From Luzula sylvatica (taxonomy: Eukaryota > Streptophyta > Magnoliopsida > Poales > Juncaceae), in contig OX326956.1 in assembly GCA_946800325.1 (NCBI GenBank), forward strand, positions 19,806,667 through 19,870,666: a DNA stretch of 64,000 bases, read 5' to 3'. The position numbers were made by a program, and so were the translations under genes. Within the stretch, counting starts at the first letter, position 1, and every line of letters starts with the position of its first letter. The notes under the pieces are model-generated. The model saw nothing but the letters and a program-made list of their open reading frames with translations, made no database searches and was not told where the DNA came from. Positions 27,720 to 38,415 of the stretch are shown piece by piece.

Positions 27720-29708
27720 ATGAATTTATCTTATAAACAAGTAGCTCAAAAAAATTTAGAAAAAGATAACCTATATTATGATCAAACCCTACAAAATGCA
27801 TCTAATAACTGGACTTTAGTCACACACAAAAAACATACCAACTCAAATTCAAAGCAAAATATGGATTATTCAATTAAGAAGTGTTTTAGATGTTTATCAA
27901 ATACACATTTTCGAAATGAGTGTAGAGAGCCAATAAGATGTACTAGATGTTATAAATTAGGACATGTTCAAAAATATTGTTATACAAATTTGGGAAAATT
28001 CAAAAATAAAGTTGAGAATATACCTAACTTTCAATCTTCAAAGAATCCAAATCCAGGTTCAAGAGCTGTTATTGAAAGCAAATGCAATTCTGTTAATCAA
28101 ATTGAAAATCAAATTATAGTGAATTTTTCAAATAAAAATGATGATATAATACAATTAATAACTAAAGATGTAATTTTGAAAAATTTACCAGAAAATTATT
28201 GCAATCCAATTGCTCTAAAAAAATTAACTGAAAAAATTGGAATATTAATATCAGTTGGGTCCTATATTCCAACAAAGATTATTCATGAGTTAAAATTATC
28301 TATTAATTGCAATATCAATTCTAAAATTCCAAATTCTATAAAATTAATTGATGGAAATTTTACAACTATATTACCTGTTCAGGAAATTTTGAATTCTCCA
28401 AGTTCTTCAAATTTTGTTGAAAAGCCCTCAGTGAACATCATAGAGCAGAATTTTAAAAAGGGGGAAAACATAAAAAACAATTTAAACTATAATAAAACAG
28501 TTAAAACAAATATTAAATCATCTAAAGAGAGAATAAAAACTGTACAAATATGGCAAAAAAAGAAAAAAATAAATACTTTCTGGAGAATTAAGAAAAAGGT
28601 AAATATTGTAAATTCTCCAACTAAAAGTATAAATGATTTCACAACTTCAGAAAAGGATATCATCATTAATAAAGTGAATCATAATACCTCAGATAAGGAT
28701 ATCTTCACTGGTATAAAAGGTCAAATATTTTTTGGGATAGAGAGGGGATTAGAGAAAATTAAAATGGTATTTCCAAATGCTAGTAAACAAATATTATTTC
28801 CTTTATTAAAAGAAATCTTTCTTCCTTATAAGGAACTTAAAACAATCTCCACAGCTAGAAAACCTTTATTTTCTCAAAAAACCTCAATGATAATTAAATT
28901 TACAGATAAGGGTCTAGCTCTAATCTCACCTCAAAAGTCAAACAACCACACAATGATAAAATCTACTGGTAAGGACCAAATTGTAATTTCAAATAAAATC
29001 TCACAACAAAATGGAAATCTATCTCCATTAACAATTGGGACTGAAAATTATGAGGATATAGAAAACAATAGGATAATGCCTTATTTAAATGATATATGTT
29101 CTACACCAGATAAAACCCTAAAAGAAACAATTTTAAATGAGGATAATATTTTTGAAAATCCAGATAATTATTTTTTAGAGAATAAAAATAATGAAAACTT
29201 ACATGACTTAAGTATTCCTTCTAATGTGGAAAATTCCTCAACTCAAAGCTTTTTTAAATCTCCTGAAAGAAAACAAAAGAAAATAAGTGATTATTTTGGT
29301 GCATTAAATAATAAAATAATAAATAAAAATGCTCAAAAATTAAAATTTACAAGTGAAGAACAACCATCTACAATACATTTAAGTAAAATAAAGGAGAAAA
29401 ATAAATCAATAAAAATGGATGATCAAAGAAGAAGTACTAGATTACAAAACAAACAAACAAATCATTATACATCTCCAATTGAAAAAGCTCAATTAGTAAA
29501 ATTCAAAGAAATTCAAAAAGATAGAAATAGGAGACAAAAATGTAAAATTAATAATAATAATATTGAAATTAAACCAATTAATTTAGATGATAAAACTGAA
29601 ATTGTAGATAAAAATGAAATTGAAAATATATTATTATCTACAGGAATTGAAATTAATGACAATATTAAAGATACTATAAGGACCCTAGTAGATGAGCAAG
29701 GTAATTAA
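27720..29708 (+). CDS. LINE ORF1: nucleic-acid-binding protein with two CCHC knuckles
   Basis: RNA-binding chaperone-type protein of the LINE particle, 662 aa. Two CX2CX4HX4C knuckles are visible: CFRCLSNTHFRNEC (residues 55-68) and CTRCYKLGHVQKYC (74-87). Plant L1 ORF1 proteins usually carry a DUF4283 domain before the knuckles; here only 54 residues precede them and I see no such domain. The rest is Asn/Lys-rich. QKKISDYF at residues 519-526 fits the PIP-box pattern QxxIxxYF that binds the PCNA clamp. The start ATG is the first in frame. It ends 33 bp before ORF2. Confidence 0.85.
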   Translation: MNLSYKQVAQKNLEKDNLYYDQTLQNASNNWTLVTHKKHTNSNSKQNMDYSIKKCFRCLSNTHFRNECREPIRCTRCYKLGHVQKYCYTNLGKFKNKVENIPNFQSSKNPNPGSRAVIESKCNSVNQIENQIIVNFSNKNDDIIQLITKDVILKNLPENYCNPIALKKLTEKIGILISVGSYIPTKIIHELKLSINCNINSKIPNSIKLIDGNFTTILPVQEILNSPSSSNFVEKPSVNIIEQNFKKGENIKNNLNYNKTVKTNIKSSKERIKTVQIWQKKKKINTFWRIKKKVNIVNSPTKSINDFTTSEKDIIINKVNHNTSDKDIFTGIKGQIFFGIERGLEKIKMVFPNASKQILFPLLKEIFLPYKELKTISTARKPLFSQKTSMIIKFTDKGLALISPQKSNNHTMIKSTGKDQIVISNKISQQNGNLSPLTIGTENYEDIENNRIMPYLNDICSTPDKTLKETILNEDNIFENPDNYFLENKNNENLHDLSIPSNVENSSTQSFFKSPERKQKKISDYFGALNNKIINKNAQKLKFTSEEQPSTIHLSKIKEKNKSIKMDDQRRSTRLQNKQTNHYTSPIEKAQLVKFKEIQKDRNRRQKCKINNNNIEIKPINLDDKTEIVDKNEIENILLSTGIEINDNIKDTIRTLVDEQGN

Positions 29709-29741
29709 AAGACTAACCAGATAAGCTGATAATATAAAATA

Positions 29742-32303
29742 ATGTTATACAAAAAACTAAGAATTTTATCTTGGAATGTAAGAGGCTTAAATGCAAAAGA
29801 AAAAAATTTATTAGTAAATAAAAATATAAATGATGAAAATGTAGATATTTGTTGTTTACAAGAGACTAAATTAGAATTAATTGACAGTAATTTAAATAAA
29901 GAATGTTGTGGTTTAAAATTAAATGAATTTGACTATTTAAAATCACAAGGAGCTTCAGGTGGAATATTAATTTCCTGGAATAAAAAACTATTTAATCACA
30001 TTTCATCAATTAAACTAAAATATACTATTAATATTTTATTACAAACTAAATGGGACAATACAACATTTCTAATTACTGGAATTTATGGACCATCTAAAAG
30101 AATAAATAAAACTGAATTTTTATTAGAACTAAATAATATTCCAAACCCTAATAATTTTCCATGGCTTCTCATGGGTGATTTTAACTTGGTATTATATTCA
30201 CATGAAAGAAGTGGAAATAATAAATGTAATAATTATACAAATGAATTTAGGGAATTTATAAATCATAAAGAGCTTATTGATTTACCTCTAAAAGGGAAAA
30301 TATTTACTTGGCAAAATTCAGTTTCAAAGGCAAAATTAGATAGAATTTTAATCAATAAAGAGTGGCTAACAAATTATCCTAATTCACAATTATCAGCAAG
30401 AATAAATATTTGTTCTGATCATATTCCAATACTTTATGAAGCTAATACAAATTATCCTCTTTTTAATGGTTTTAGATTTGAAGCTAAATGGTTGAAAATT
30501 GAAGAGTTTAATTTACTTATTGAAAGCAAATTAAAAAATAGCACAAGTCTTACTTTGGATAATTTTTATGAGAAAATTTATAATTTAAATAAAAGCTTAA
30601 CAGAATTAAATAAACAAATGAGAATTAAACATAATATGCATACAGAGAACTGTAAAAAAATAATTCAATGGACAGAAAAAATTGAAGATTTTAGACCTTT
30701 GAAACAAATAGAAAAATGGTTAAAATTAAAAGCAAAAATGAGAATTGAAATTATATTAACTTTAAATAAAATTTATTGGAAACAAAGGTCAAAGTTCAAT
30801 TGGATTAAAAACGGGGATGCAAATACTAAGTTTTTTCATTTACATGCTTCAATAAAAAAATCAAATTCAATGATAGCTATAATTAAAGATAAATATGGTA
30901 CAGAATTTAAAGATCATATGAATAAATCAAAAATATTTTTTACATTTTTTAGAGATTTAATGGGAAAGGAAAGCATTAATAATAAGGAATTAGGTTCAAT
31001 AAATTTAAGTAAATTATATGAAAATGAACAACTTGATTTATCTAAATTGGAAGTACCTTTTAACTTAAATGAATTAAATCAATCAATTAAGGACTGGAAA
31101 AATAATAAGAGTCCACGACCTGATGGATTAATTGGAGAATTTTTAAAAAAAAATTGGGACATTTTAAAATCTGAAATTTTAAATTTAATCAATACAGATG
31201 CTAATAATGGTTTATCTAAATTTAATTCTTCCTATATAACCCTAATTCCTAAAAAAGAAGAATCTATTGAACCTAAAGACTATAGACCTATTAGTTTAAT
31301 ATCAAGTATTCAAAGATTATTTTCTAAGATATTATCAAATAGAATTAGTGAAGATATGAATCAAATGATATCTAAAAATCAATTAGGGTTTTTAAAAGGT
31401 AGGAACATAGCAGAAAATTATGTCTATGCAAGGGAAGTTTTATGCTTAGCAAATAGGACAAATATACCCCTAATAGTATTAAAATTAGATATACATAAAG
31501 CTTTTGACTGTGTTTCTTGGAAATTTTTAATTAATGTCATGAAAGCTAGAGGTTTTGGGACAATATTTATAAATTGGATAGAAAAATCTGTTTTACCAGG
31601 GACAACAAGGATCATTCTAAATGGTAGCCCTGGTAAATACATCCACCTCAAAAGAGGATTAAGGCAAGGAGATCCTACATCTACACATTTATTTTTATTA
31701 ATTATGGATGTATTGTCAAAATTACTTGAATCTTTAAGTGACAAAAAATTTATTTTAAAACCAATAAATAATATAGTTACAAGTTTATTTTATGCAGATG
31801 ATGCTATATTATTTATTAAACCTAATTTAAATAATATTAAAAGATTAAAATTTATATTGGAGCTATTTGGTCAAGAGTCAGGTTTAAAAATAAATTATTT
31901 AAAATCAGAAGTTATTGGTTTAAATACTAACATGGATTTATTAGAAAATATTTCATCAGAACTTAATTGTCCAATTGGTACCTTACCCATAAATTATTTA
32001 GGGTTACCATTACATTATAAAAAACCTTCAAAAAATGATTATTTAAAATTAATTGATAAAATAACAAATAAATTAAATGGTTGGAAGGGTAGTATGTTAA
32101 GTAAAAGTGGAAGATTAGTATTATTGAATTCTGTCTTAACATCAATTCCTATTTACTATTTTAATGTTTTTAAATTTCCCAAATGGGTTTTAAATGAAAT
32201 TGATAAAATTAGAAAAACATTTTTTTGGAAGGGAAATAATTTAAGTGGATATAATTTAGTTGATTGGAATGTTGTATGCCAATCAAAAAAAAAGGAGGTT
32301 TAG
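29742..32303 (+). CDS. LINE ORF2, N-terminal part: endonuclease and reverse transcriptase
   Basis: Nicks target DNA and copies the LINE RNA at the nick. AP-type endonuclease motifs: LSWNVRGL, CLQETKLE, GDFNLVL, KLDRILINKEW and CSDHIPIL (residues about 5-225). Reverse transcriptase: LIPKKEESIEPKDYRPISLI, LKLDIHKAFDCVSW (catalytic Asp583), RGLRQGDP, and YADD at 684-687 (Tyr684). All key residues are present. The frame stops at 32303 because of a run of nine A at 32285-32293; the protein sense continues in the frame that begins at 32264. Either a one-base indel or a sequencing error in the A run would explain it; ribosomal frameshifting is possible but unsupported. Confidence 0.92.
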   Translation: MLYKKLRILSWNVRGLNAKEKNLLVNKNINDENVDICCLQETKLELIDSNLNKECCGLKLNEFDYLKSQGASGGILISWNKKLFNHISSIKLKYTINILLQTKWDNTTFLITGIYGPSKRINKTEFLLELNNIPNPNNFPWLLMGDFNLVLYSHERSGNNKCNNYTNEFREFINHKELIDLPLKGKIFTWQNSVSKAKLDRILINKEWLTNYPNSQLSARINICSDHIPILYEANTNYPLFNGFRFEAKWLKIEEFNLLIESKLKNSTSLTLDNFYEKIYNLNKSLTELNKQMRIKHNMHTENCKKIIQWTEKIEDFRPLKQIEKWLKLKAKMRIEIILTLNKIYWKQRSKFNWIKNGDANTKFFHLHASIKKSNSMIAIIKDKYGTEFKDHMNKSKIFFTFFRDLMGKESINNKELGSINLSKLYENEQLDLSKLEVPFNLNELNQSIKDWKNNKSPRPDGLIGEFLKKNWDILKSEILNLINTDANNGLSKFNSSYITLIPKKEESIEPKDYRPISLISSIQRLFSKILSNRISEDMNQMISKNQLGFLKGRNIAENYVYAREVLCLANRTNIPLIVLKLDIHKAFDCVSWKFLINVMKARGFGTIFINWIEKSVLPGTTRIILNGSPGKYIHLKRGLRQGDPTSTHLFLLIMDVLSKLLESLSDKKFILKPINNIVTSLFYADDAILFIKPNLNNIKRLKFILELFGQESGLKINYLKSEVIGLNTNMDLLENISSELNCPIGTLPINYLGLPLHYKKPSKNDYLKLIDKITNKLNGWKGSMLSKSGRLVLLNSVLTSIPIYYFNVFKFPKWVLNEIDKIRKTFFWKGNNLSGYNLVDWNVVCQSKKKEV

Positions 32304-33526
32304 GAGTTTTAAATATTGAAATTTTTAATAAAGTCTTATTAACTAAATGGCTATGGCTTTACTATAATTCACAAGGTAAATTGGATTGGTTTAATCTAGT
32401 TGAAAATCCATTAAATATTGAGCCAGATCAGAATAATTATAGAAGGAATTCATATTTTTGGACTGATGTTATTAAAAATATTGACTTTTTTAATCAAAGT
32501 TTAAATATAATTATAGGAAATGGAAATAGTATTAATTTTTGGAAATCAAAATGGTGTGAACAACCACTAATATATCAATATTCAGAACTATATTCTTTTT
32601 CAGAAAATAGAAATGGGACACTACACTATTTCCTAAGTAAAATGCAGGAAAATAATTTTTATACTAGTTTGGGAATAAATGTACCTTTATCTAATGTGGC
32701 CCAATCTCAATTTATTCAATTGGAACAAATTTGTAGCACTTTAGTCCTTGATCCTCATCAGAAAGATTCATTTCAGTGGTCTTGGAATGGAAATAAGGAT
32801 TATTCCTGCAAAAGTTCATATAATATTTTAGCAAATGGAGTATATATTAAAGCCAAATACTATAAAATCTGGAAAATTAAAGTTGAATTAAAAATTAAGA
32901 TATTTGTATGGTTATTATATAGAAATAGAATTCCTACCATTGATAATTTAAAGCAAAAAGGTTGGTCTTTAATTAATAGGTGTGTCCTTTGTTTAAAAGC
33001 TGAAGAAAATGTAAAACATTTAACATGTCAGTGTAATTATACAATTAAAATTTTTGAGAAATTACATGGAATACTTGGTATTAATATAAATAATCAAATT
33101 AAACCCTTAAAATTATTAATTGATAAAACCAAATCAAAAAATTATAAAATACTTATCTCTATTTGCTTATATTATATCTGGCTAGAGAGATGCAAAAGAA
33201 CCTTCACAAACACTTCCTCTACTGACTGGCAATTAATTGACCTAATCATATATGAATATAAATTAAATTTGTTAGTGTTGAATTCAGGGAATTATACTTA
33301 TGTTTATAATGAAATTGAAAATTATGCTCATAGAGGAAATAGTACTAGATCTAATTCAAGTTCTTTAGATCCCCTAAATTCTGATACTAGTTCAAACAAT
33401 TCTTCAATTGAATGTTCATATACTACACTAATCAATTTTCTATTTCAGATCCTACACTACATAATGGACAACAAGGGATGCAACAGGAAATTGAAGATGA
33501 AGAGCAAGAGTTCATGCAAGGGATGA
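32264..33526 (+). pseudogene. LINE ORF2, C-terminal part after the frameshift
   Basis: Continues ORF2 with KKGGLGVLNIEIFNKVLLTK, the conserved block after the RT thumb, then FQWSWNGNKDYSCKSSYN and the zf-RVT region WKIKVELKIKIFVWLLYRN with RCVLCLKAEENVKHLTCQC (Cys/His cluster), ending in a weakly conserved tail. With this part ORF2 would be about 1,260 residues, the usual size. It has no start of its own; translation would need the upstream frame. Confidence 0.85.
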
Positions 33527-33810
33527 TGCAACAAGAAGAACAAACCGAGAACATTTGGTGGTTCAACTCTGAACTGAATGAAACAGAAATGGAAGGAGTT
33601 GAAATAAATCAAGCAAGTGAAGGGTTTTCAAACTTACAGAGTTTTGTACAGAGCTTAGAAGTACTAATTGATGAAGAAAGCCCTAGATTTTTATCTGAAT
33701 CATCGCGGCAATCAATTTCCCAGCACAGCAACTCAACATACCCGATTCTGAATCCAATCGAAAGAGATTTTTCAATGGATGAACTTGGGTTTATCATGAA
33801 TCCAGATTGA
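33412..33810 (+). CDS. extra acidic ORF at the LINE 3' end, function unknown
   Basis: A 132-codon frame overlapping the end of ORF2 by 115 bp in another frame. The N-terminal part may be chance, but from about 33460 on it encodes a Gln/Glu-rich, acidic, Ser-rich peptide with QEFMQGMMQQEEQ, SLEVLIDEESPRFL and a C-terminus ERDFSMDELGFIMNPD. Codon use and GC content differ from the A-rich ORF1/ORF2. I do not recognise it. It could be a host gene fragment acquired by 3' transduction-like events, or simply an open part of the UTR. Confidence 0.35.
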   Translation: MFIYYTNQFSISDPTLHNGQQGMQQEIEDEEQEFMQGMMQQEEQTENIWWFNSELNETEMEGVEINQASEGFSNLQSFVQSLEVLIDEESPRFLSESSRQSISQHSNSTYPILNPIERDFSMDELGFIMNPD

Positions 33811-34276
33811 ATCGATTGATATCGGAGGCATTTTCGAGAGTGATTTAGTGACCTAATTGTTTATGAGAGAGATGAGTTATGCGGTGGTTGAAGAGAGGAG
33901 TAGAATGAGAAGAAAACCTGATTAACTTTCTGATATAAAATCACCGAAGGAATAGGTTTCCAGAGTTTTGATAAAAATCAGGATTTGAAATAAAGGAATG
34001 CAAATGAAGAATCTATCAATTCCGGGTTATTCCTGGTTATTTAAATGGAAGTCCTGGTTTTGAAGGAAATAAGTAATTGAAAAAAGGGATCTCAAAGGCT
34101 GAATTGTTAAATTAGTCTTTGGCTAATAATTAATGTTGATTTTTGGAATTTACTTGTAACTTGTTAAGAAGGTATTTAGGATTAGTGATTTTTAGCTAGA
34201 ATAGGGCAAATACCTTCTATAGTTGCAAGCATTTTTTTGTAAAGATTTATCAACATTAATTAATAAAATAATAGAA

Positions 34277-34295
34277 GTAGGACTTTTGAGCCTAC
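34277..34295 (+). other. LINE 3'-terminal RNA hairpin
   Basis: GTAGG pairs with CCTAC around the loop ACTTTTGAG, 12 bases before the A tail. The copy at 47210-47228 has GTGGG/CCCAC at the same place, a compensatory A-U to G-C change. Known plant L1 families use such a 3' hairpin for template recognition by their reverse transcriptase. Confidence 0.75.
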
Positions 34296-35367
34296 TCTAT
34301 TTTTCTCAAAAAAAGTATTTCATTTGATCTCTGTCTTTTATTGTTTTAAACGGTTACATGTTATAGAATCACTATGAATAATTATGATTCATGTCATGAA
34401 AGATGAAAAATGTAATTGTTCAACAATTAAAGTATAAATATAAATGATGAATATGATGTATGATTATCACAAATATTATTAGAATTTGTTAATTAAATTT
34501 GGAAAAATCATAATTTGAATTTCCAAATAGTTAACAATAATATATAATTATAATCATAACAAATTTGGAAGCACAAGAAACAATGTTTATTTTATACAAA
34601 ACTTTGATTTGTATAAATAGTTTATTTTTCTTATTTGCTTCTCATATTTTTAGCAATATAAATTTTTAGATCTACGAAAACAAATAGATCAAACAAATTC
34701 AACAGAAAAATCATGTCTTGAATTTGAATTTACAATCGATTTCGATTGATGCAAATTGTGCAAAACAATCTTTATATAAAATCAGTTGTAATTTGACACA
34801 TCTTTATTTAAAATCAGTGTCTTAAATAATATTCTCACAAATTTAATTATGAAAAACGATATGTATGAACTATGTTAATATAGATGTCAAAATAAATAAA
34901 AAATTAAAATTAATTATTTGATGAATTTTTGAAATTAAATTTTTAAAAACATTACTAATATATGTTATATGTTTTATAGTATTACATATTAAAATATTAG
35001 TATTTCATATATACACTTTTTATCTTCCATGATATTCACATTTGATCATGTTATTTTATATGAAATTAAAAACATTGAATAAACTTATCATAATGTGAAT
35101 TTAACCAATAATAATAATTCACGTCATTAATGTATGATGATGTGTATTTCTAAGGATGTCTAAAACATGGTGTAAAATAATGACACATAAATGACTACAT
35201 AAAATATGATCTTCAAAAAATCTAAAGAAAAATTAATGGTTGAGATGTTAAGTATAGAATAAATTTCATCACAAAATTGAATGGTCTATAATCATAAATA
35301 ACTATGATGGTGTGGCTTCGTAAAGAGGCTATGCTCAATGATAAGTAAAAAATTTGGGGTGGACAAA

Positions 35368-35391
35368 ATTCGGTTTCTTTTGAAACCGAAT
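35368..35391. repeat. perfect 10-bp hairpin
   Basis: ATTCGGTTTC, loop TTTT, GAAACCGAAT. It stands alone in AT-rich DNA; a second weaker inverted pair follows (CTCTCTTTTAATAAT / ATAATAATGAGAGGA, 35400-35434). Confidence 0.8.
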
Positions 35392-35599
35392 GTTATTATT
35401 CTCTCTTTTAATAATATAATAATAATAATGAGAGGAATTAAATGGCTCTCTTGTCTGTTATGAGAGTACCATGTTGATTATCAACAGCTCTTCTTCATGA
35501 ATCAGATATATAATCTTTCTAGTGTTTTCATAAAAAGACAATATATGTAACACTTTCTCTCCAAATATCAATACATACAATTACGTATTAACATGATTG

Positions 35600-35840
35600 A
35601 AGAATTCGGTGTACGACTCATTTCTTTCAAAATGAAGAACATCCGTTATCCATTGTGCTACAAGAACGGATACGAGATACATTTTCGAGGTGCAAAACTT
35701 TGAAGATGGATAAACGCAATTCCTGCACAAGAAGACGTCAACATGTCTTTAAGATAACAATGACATGACCACACGATTACATCCAAACTTGTTCTTGATT
35801 TATTTATTAATTTATTTTAATTAATTATTTGGTTATTTAA
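35600..35840 (+). repeat. dispersed conserved repeat, inverted partner of 24215-24470
   Basis: Plus-strand copy of the repeat described at 24215-24470, with frameshifts relative to that copy. The pair brackets the MULE and the LINE. Confidence 0.6.
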
Positions 35841-36557
35841 CAAATGTAACCAACAGGCAACTCATTTAATAATTAAGACTCGCGCAAAAAGGAAGTGATC
35901 AATTCTATGTTTTGTCCCACTGATACCTACCTAGATGGCGAGACTTAACAAATTAATTTTCTTTTGTGTTTATTTCGTATCATTTGTCAAAATCCTTGGT
36001 TGCAACAAATCACAAGTGAATCTTCCATTTAGTAGAAAGTAGTTTGTAAGCAATTATTCATATTATTTTTGTAATGAGGGCACTGTATATGGCTCTCATT
36101 TATATTAAATCTACAAGATTTCATTACAAAGGCAAGATTCAATTATGCATATTTTATAGAAATTATATGTCCATTTCTATTTGCAGGGAAAGGACGTTTG
36201 AGACAGGATTATTATTATTTTTGGAATTTTCCCCCGACAAGAAGCATTATTCATTGCGATTATTAATCTCAAAACTCTCAATGATGGAGATTGGTAATAC
36301 TGTTTAGTCTGTATGGTTTGTATACGGTTCAATTTTTGAAATGAGAATACAATAGCATTAACTCGTTCTAATATATTCATATTGTCATGTTTGTATTAAT
36401 CATTAGATAATACATAAGATAATCAAGCAATATCACAAGGCAAGTATGGGGAAAGTTGGTGGGTCAATTGGAAGCCAGATTACAAAGTCACATGAAAGTT
36501 CCAGGACAGAAAGAAAATCCAGGGATATCACTAACATAGAAACTGCAATATCCTTAA

Positions 36558-37379
36558 GGGTGTTTGGATGCATGAAATTAGTAGTGGAATTGGATCTTGA
36601 GATTCTTCAAATACAAATTTTTTGTTTGGATCCTAGAATTAGAAATGAAATTAAATGATGGAGCATCTCATTATTCCATTTTAATGATAATAATAATAAT
36701 ATTATTAATACTAATATCAATATTAATATATTAATTTTAATATTAATAACGAATATTATTATTAATATTAATATTAATATAATATATTTACATTAATATG
36801 TTCATATTATTTTAATATATTTATATAAATATTAAAATATTATTATTATTATTATTATTAATATAATATATTAACAATGATATAATAAACTATTAATATT
36901 AGAATATATTATTAATATTAATATACAATTAATTAATAAAATAATATTATGATTAATATTATTATATTATATTAATATTAATATGTTAATATTATTTTAA
37001 TATATTTATATAAATATTAATATATTAATATTATTTTTCATAGAATATATTAATAATAATATGTTAAAATATTAATATTAGAATATATATAATATTATTA
37101 ATATTACTATATTAACAATTTTAATATTAATATTAGTATTACTATATTTAAAATATTAGTATTAGTATTATTATAATATATTACAATATTTTAATAGTAA
37201 TATTAATATTAGTATTATTATAATATATTATAATATTATTAAAATTAGTAATATATAATTACTGCAATTAATAATATTATGATAATTTTATATTGCAATA
37301 ATGTTATATTATAATCATATTATTAAATTTTTCAAACAAATTTATTATAATAATAATATAATATAATAACAACAACAAC

Positions 37380-37439
<60 letters not shown>

Positions 37440-37696
37440 AATAATAATAATATAATATCTTAATATTATTATAATACTATTATATCGTATTAATTTTAAA
37501 TAAACATTAGTTTTACATTTTCAATAACGAAATTCCAAAATTTTGTAAACAACCAAACAGAAAATTATATTTTTCAGAATCTTATAATTTGAGCATCCAA
37601 ACAAACTGTGGAATTCAATTACTAATTCCAGAACTTTTTACTTCTCCACCTTATAATCCAATTCCACTCGACTAATTCCGCTTGCCAAACAGCCCC
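36558..37696. mobile_element. Tourist-like (PIF/Harbinger) element with microsatellite core
   Basis: Ends GGGTGTTTGGATGCATG and TTGCCAAACAGCCCC are inverted and flanked by TAA (36555-36557, 37697-37699), the standard PIF/Harbinger target. Inner inverted words GTGGAATTGGATC.../...AATCCAATTCCAC extend the repeat. The core (about 36680-37500) is nearly all ATT, AATATT, AAT and AAC units, including (AAT)n-(AAC)n-(AAT)n at 37362-37450. 1139 bp, no coding. Confidence 0.8.
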
Positions 37697-37699
37697 TAA

Positions 37700-38128
37700 G
37701 GTGAGAATAGGGACATTGTACAAGTAAAATGCATAACAGAGAAATGTGTGTGTGGAGTTGAGGGGACTAAGATTACTGTAGACAGTGGTTGCATGAGAGA
37801 GGAGATTAGCATATGCTTCTGAATATCTCACCCATGAGGGCTGAGAGCTAAAGAAACCATCATGCTTGTAATTATGACCCTTGTAATCCTAATCAATCAT
37901 GAATGATCACTTGGATGGGGAATCAATTCACTTGGGAAATATTAAAAAACATTGTGGTAATACAAACTGCACATGTATTTTTTTGTGAAGTGACCCTCAA
38001 TTATTCTTCCAAATAAATTGGTGGGTCGTCGGGCCGAACTTATTTTGGGCCTAATAATATAAATGAAGTGTGTGTGGGGGGAGGAATAGGGGAGTAAAAA
38101 TATGAGAAGCAGGTCCTCCAATCATTTT
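37700..38128. other. intergenic, no gene seen
   Basis: Nothing recognisable. Confidence 0.5.
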
Positions 38129-38415
38129 GGGGTTATATATGGAACCCTTAAATACAAAAAAAAAATTAGTCTTGACATGGCAAAGATAAGATTAAGTAAA
38201 TTGATTAGTATTATTAATTAATTTGATTAACGATTTTATTCAACGTGTAATTTAGTTGATACGTCAACTAATATGTATTAATACAGTTTATTGACGTGTC
38301 AATTAAGCATGTCAATAAATAATTAAAATGGTTAATCAATCCACGTAATCGTTTTTCCACATCATCAAGAAGACAAGAAACTTGAGATGAGTTTGGGGGC
38401 CAAGCATATTTACCC
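38129..38415. mobile_element. MITE, GGGGTTATATATGGA family
   Basis: Left end GGGGTTATATATGGAACCC and the inverse of the right end (GGGTAAATATGCTTGGCCCC) match imperfectly. The direct repeat ATTTT flanks it (38124-38128, 38416-38420). Inside are inverted GATACGTCAAC/GACGTGTCAATT words. A relative is at 42635-42843. Confidence 0.6.

Larger units (their letters stand above)
26942..34312 (+). mobile_element. complete LINE (L1-type non-LTR retrotransposon)
   Basis: Flanked by a perfect 14-bp target duplication AAGTATTTCATTTG (26928-26941 and 34313-34326), so both ends are known and the 7371-bp copy is full length. Order: 5' leader, ORF1 (27720-29708), 33-bp gap, ORF2 (29742 to 33526 with one frameshift), an extra ORF (33412-33810), 3' UTR, hairpin (34277-34295) and a short A tail. 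The coding strand is strikingly A-rich, unlike the leader and the 3' UTR. It inserted between the two peroxidase genes. The perfect duplication and mostly open frames suggest a young insertion. Confidence 0.93.
34327..36554. other. intergenic, no gene seen
   Basis: AT-rich. Contains a perfect hairpin (35368-35391) and an old dispersed repeat (35600-35840). No open frame with recognisable content. Confidence 0.5.
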
